In this document: positions 31,316 to 32,500 of the stretch, piece after piece
How the letters are laid out: each line of letters opens with the position of its first letter
How positions within the stretch are numbered: position 1 is the stretch's first letter
Notes under the pieces: generated by a model
Databases searched by the model: none
Told to the model about the DNA's origin: nothing
What the model saw: only the letters and a program-made list of their open reading frames with translations
Source: Chrysomallon squamiferum
Taxonomy: Eukaryota; Mollusca; Gastropoda; Neomphalida; Peltospiridae
Length of the DNA: 32,500 bases
Assembly: GCA_012295275.1 (NCBI GenBank)
Contig: CM022666.1
Location: 14,785,940-14,818,439, forward strand
Direction of reading: 5' to 3'
Made by a program: the position numbers and the translations under genes

Positions 31316-31500
31316 TAGAAAAAAATGAAAAATAAAATAATGATTAAGTCATATTCAGTTAATTTCCACATAATTACTGAAATGAATTTGATTTTTGATG
31401 TAAAGAAAAAATTTAAAATAATAAAAAAAATAAATATAAAAATAATTAAAATTTATAAATAAATAACAATGAAAACAATATATATATATATCTAACATTC
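31316..31500. other. A-rich spacer
   Basis: A/T-rich sequence with AAATA runs and a (TA)n at 31480-31491. No gene signal. Confidence 0.6.
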
Positions 31501-31534
31501 ATTGCAGATGCGTATGTGTGTGACCAGAAAGGGA

Positions 31535-31695
31535 AGGACAGAGAGAGAAAGAGACACGGTGAGAGACAGACAGACAGACAGACAGAGACAGAGAGAGACA
31601 GACAGACAGACAGACAAACAGAAAGAGAGAGACAGACACAGACACAGAGACAAAGAGAGACAGACAGAAAGAGAGACAGAGAGAGAGTGTATACA
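31535..31695. repeat. (GACA)n/(GAGA)n array
   Basis: CAGA units at 31565-31583 and 31595-31616 alternate with GAGA and CACA stretches. Open frames on both strands are compositional (Arg/Asp/Thr or Ser/Leu/Cys-rich). Confidence 0.92.
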
Positions 31696-31975
31696 CACAT
31701 AAAACATGAATTATAATAATTGTATTATATGTATATGTTATTACATTCTGTTAGGTGCAAACATTAATTTTTAAAATGAAATAACAGCAGCTGTAGTTCA
31801 ACAAGCGACAACAAAGAAAAACAGAAAAGCGAAATAAATGAAATTCTTCGAAATAAATATCAGTAATGGTGCTTTGCATTAGTAACTACTTAACAGCTTT
31901 TGTCATGTGGTTACAACTAATGTTTGATAACAGATCTGAATTATATCGCCCGCCGAACATTACCTTGAATTATTT
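31696..31975. other. Unique sequence beside the X-box
   Basis: A minus-strand ATG at 31960-31958 (Met-Phe-Gly-Gly-Arg) opens a 25-codon frame 15 bases from the X-box. This is too short to call a gene but notable in position. Confidence 0.35.
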
Positions 31976-31989
31976 GTTACCATGGTAAC
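31976..31989. promoter_or_regulatory. Perfect RFX-type X-box palindrome
   Basis: GTTACCATGGTAAC is a perfect 14-bp palindrome and fits the known RFX consensus GTnRCC(0-3N)RGYAAC. In animals such sites are typical of promoters of ciliary genes. Its target here is unknown. It lies about 2 kb upstream of the membrane-protein ATG and could serve a gene beyond the right edge. Confidence 0.6.
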
Positions 31990-32115
31990 TGTTGTTCCCC
32001 ATTGATTATATCTTTCATATTAATGTCGGTCCCGCTGTTCATCTGTGAAGTTTACAGAACTCAGACATTAGTTTATTAAATTTCACCTGTCGTAATCTGA
32101 ACAAATATACAAAAC
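31990..32115. other. Unique sequence, nothing recognised
   Basis: Ordinary complexity, no supported feature. Confidence 0.4.
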
Positions 32116-32124
32116 ACGCGCGCG

Positions 32125-32178
<54 letters not shown>
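32116..32178. repeat. (CG)n-(CA)n microsatellite
   Basis: A short GCGCGCG block followed by about 25 CA units. Confidence 0.96.
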
Positions 32179-32179
<1 letters not shown>

Positions 32180-32412
32180 CACGTCCTGTCATCAAAGGGA
32201 AAAAAGTTACTGACAATTCTTTTTAGCATGTTGACAATCTTGATTCACATCTATCACGTCGATAGCCGCAACAAATATAAATCATCAATTGCAAATATAT
32301 CGAGGTTATTGATGGATGTAAATAAAACTGATACTGCAAGTCATAGAGCTCATAAAAGCATAAAGTCTATTTGTTTTACAAAATATAGCATTTGAAACAC
32401 AAATACTCCTCC

Positions 32413-32448
<36 letters not shown>

Positions 32449-32500
32449 CGGCCTCAAAATTTATAAAACATGAATATTCATGGAATGATGTTGAATGTTT
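32179..32500. other. Unique sequence with poly-T to window end
   Basis: AT-rich DNA with a T run of about 30 bases at 32419-32448. No gene recognised. Confidence 0.5.

Overview
This is a eukaryotic, almost certainly metazoan, nuclear window. It contains GT-AG introns, a class A peptide-type GPCR, AT-rich unique DNA and a very heavy load of microsatellites and minisatellites. The receptor type, short introns (622-931 bp), long CT/GA, triplet and ACAT/TATG tracts and tRNA-like SINE remnants suggest a lophotrochozoan, most likely a mollusc. That placement is inference. Only about 6-7% of the window can be supported as coding. Both genes lie on the minus strand, and each stands out as a GC-rich island against AT-rich flanks.

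Left part (1-5316): A/T-rich low-complexity DNA with several triplet and tetranucleotide arrays and no supportable gene. Next comes an intronless 390-residue rhodopsin-like GPCR (5317-6489, minus), closest in style to invertebrate FMRFamide/peptide receptors. Its upstream flank holds a CCAAT box and an E-box.

Middle part (6490-25900): gene-poor. It holds a 1.6-kb array of a 32-bp minisatellite (10242-11815) with higher-order order and a built-in dyad. It also holds 24-, 29- and 67-bp minisatellites, a 198-bp tandem duplication, long CT tracts, and many loci made of drifting but phase-locked trinucleotides. A CRE-pair promoter-like island lies at 13040-13175. A 5'-truncated pogo/Tigger-like non-autonomous DNA transposon lies at 21678-22271.

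Right part (25915-32500): a four-exon minus-strand gene (coding exons 29904-29914, 28852-29033, 27831-27920 and 26580-27208) encodes a 303-residue multi-pass membrane protein that I cannot name. All junctions are GT-AG, and the phases join into one open frame of exactly 304 codons including the stop. The first coding exon is only 11 nt, begins inside an ATGGCGGC (YY1/TISU-like) element, and contributes Met-Ala-Ala plus two bases. Two minisatellites follow its stop codon directly. The exon-2 splice donor with its flank has been tandemly triplicated inside intron 2. Further right are a large AT-triplet inverted repeat, CT and GATA/GACA arrays, and a perfect RFX-type X-box palindrome (31976-31989), which may mark another promoter.

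No functional link between the two genes is visible. The most notable material is the uncharacterised histidine-rich membrane protein with its unusual gene structure, and the structured repeats around it.
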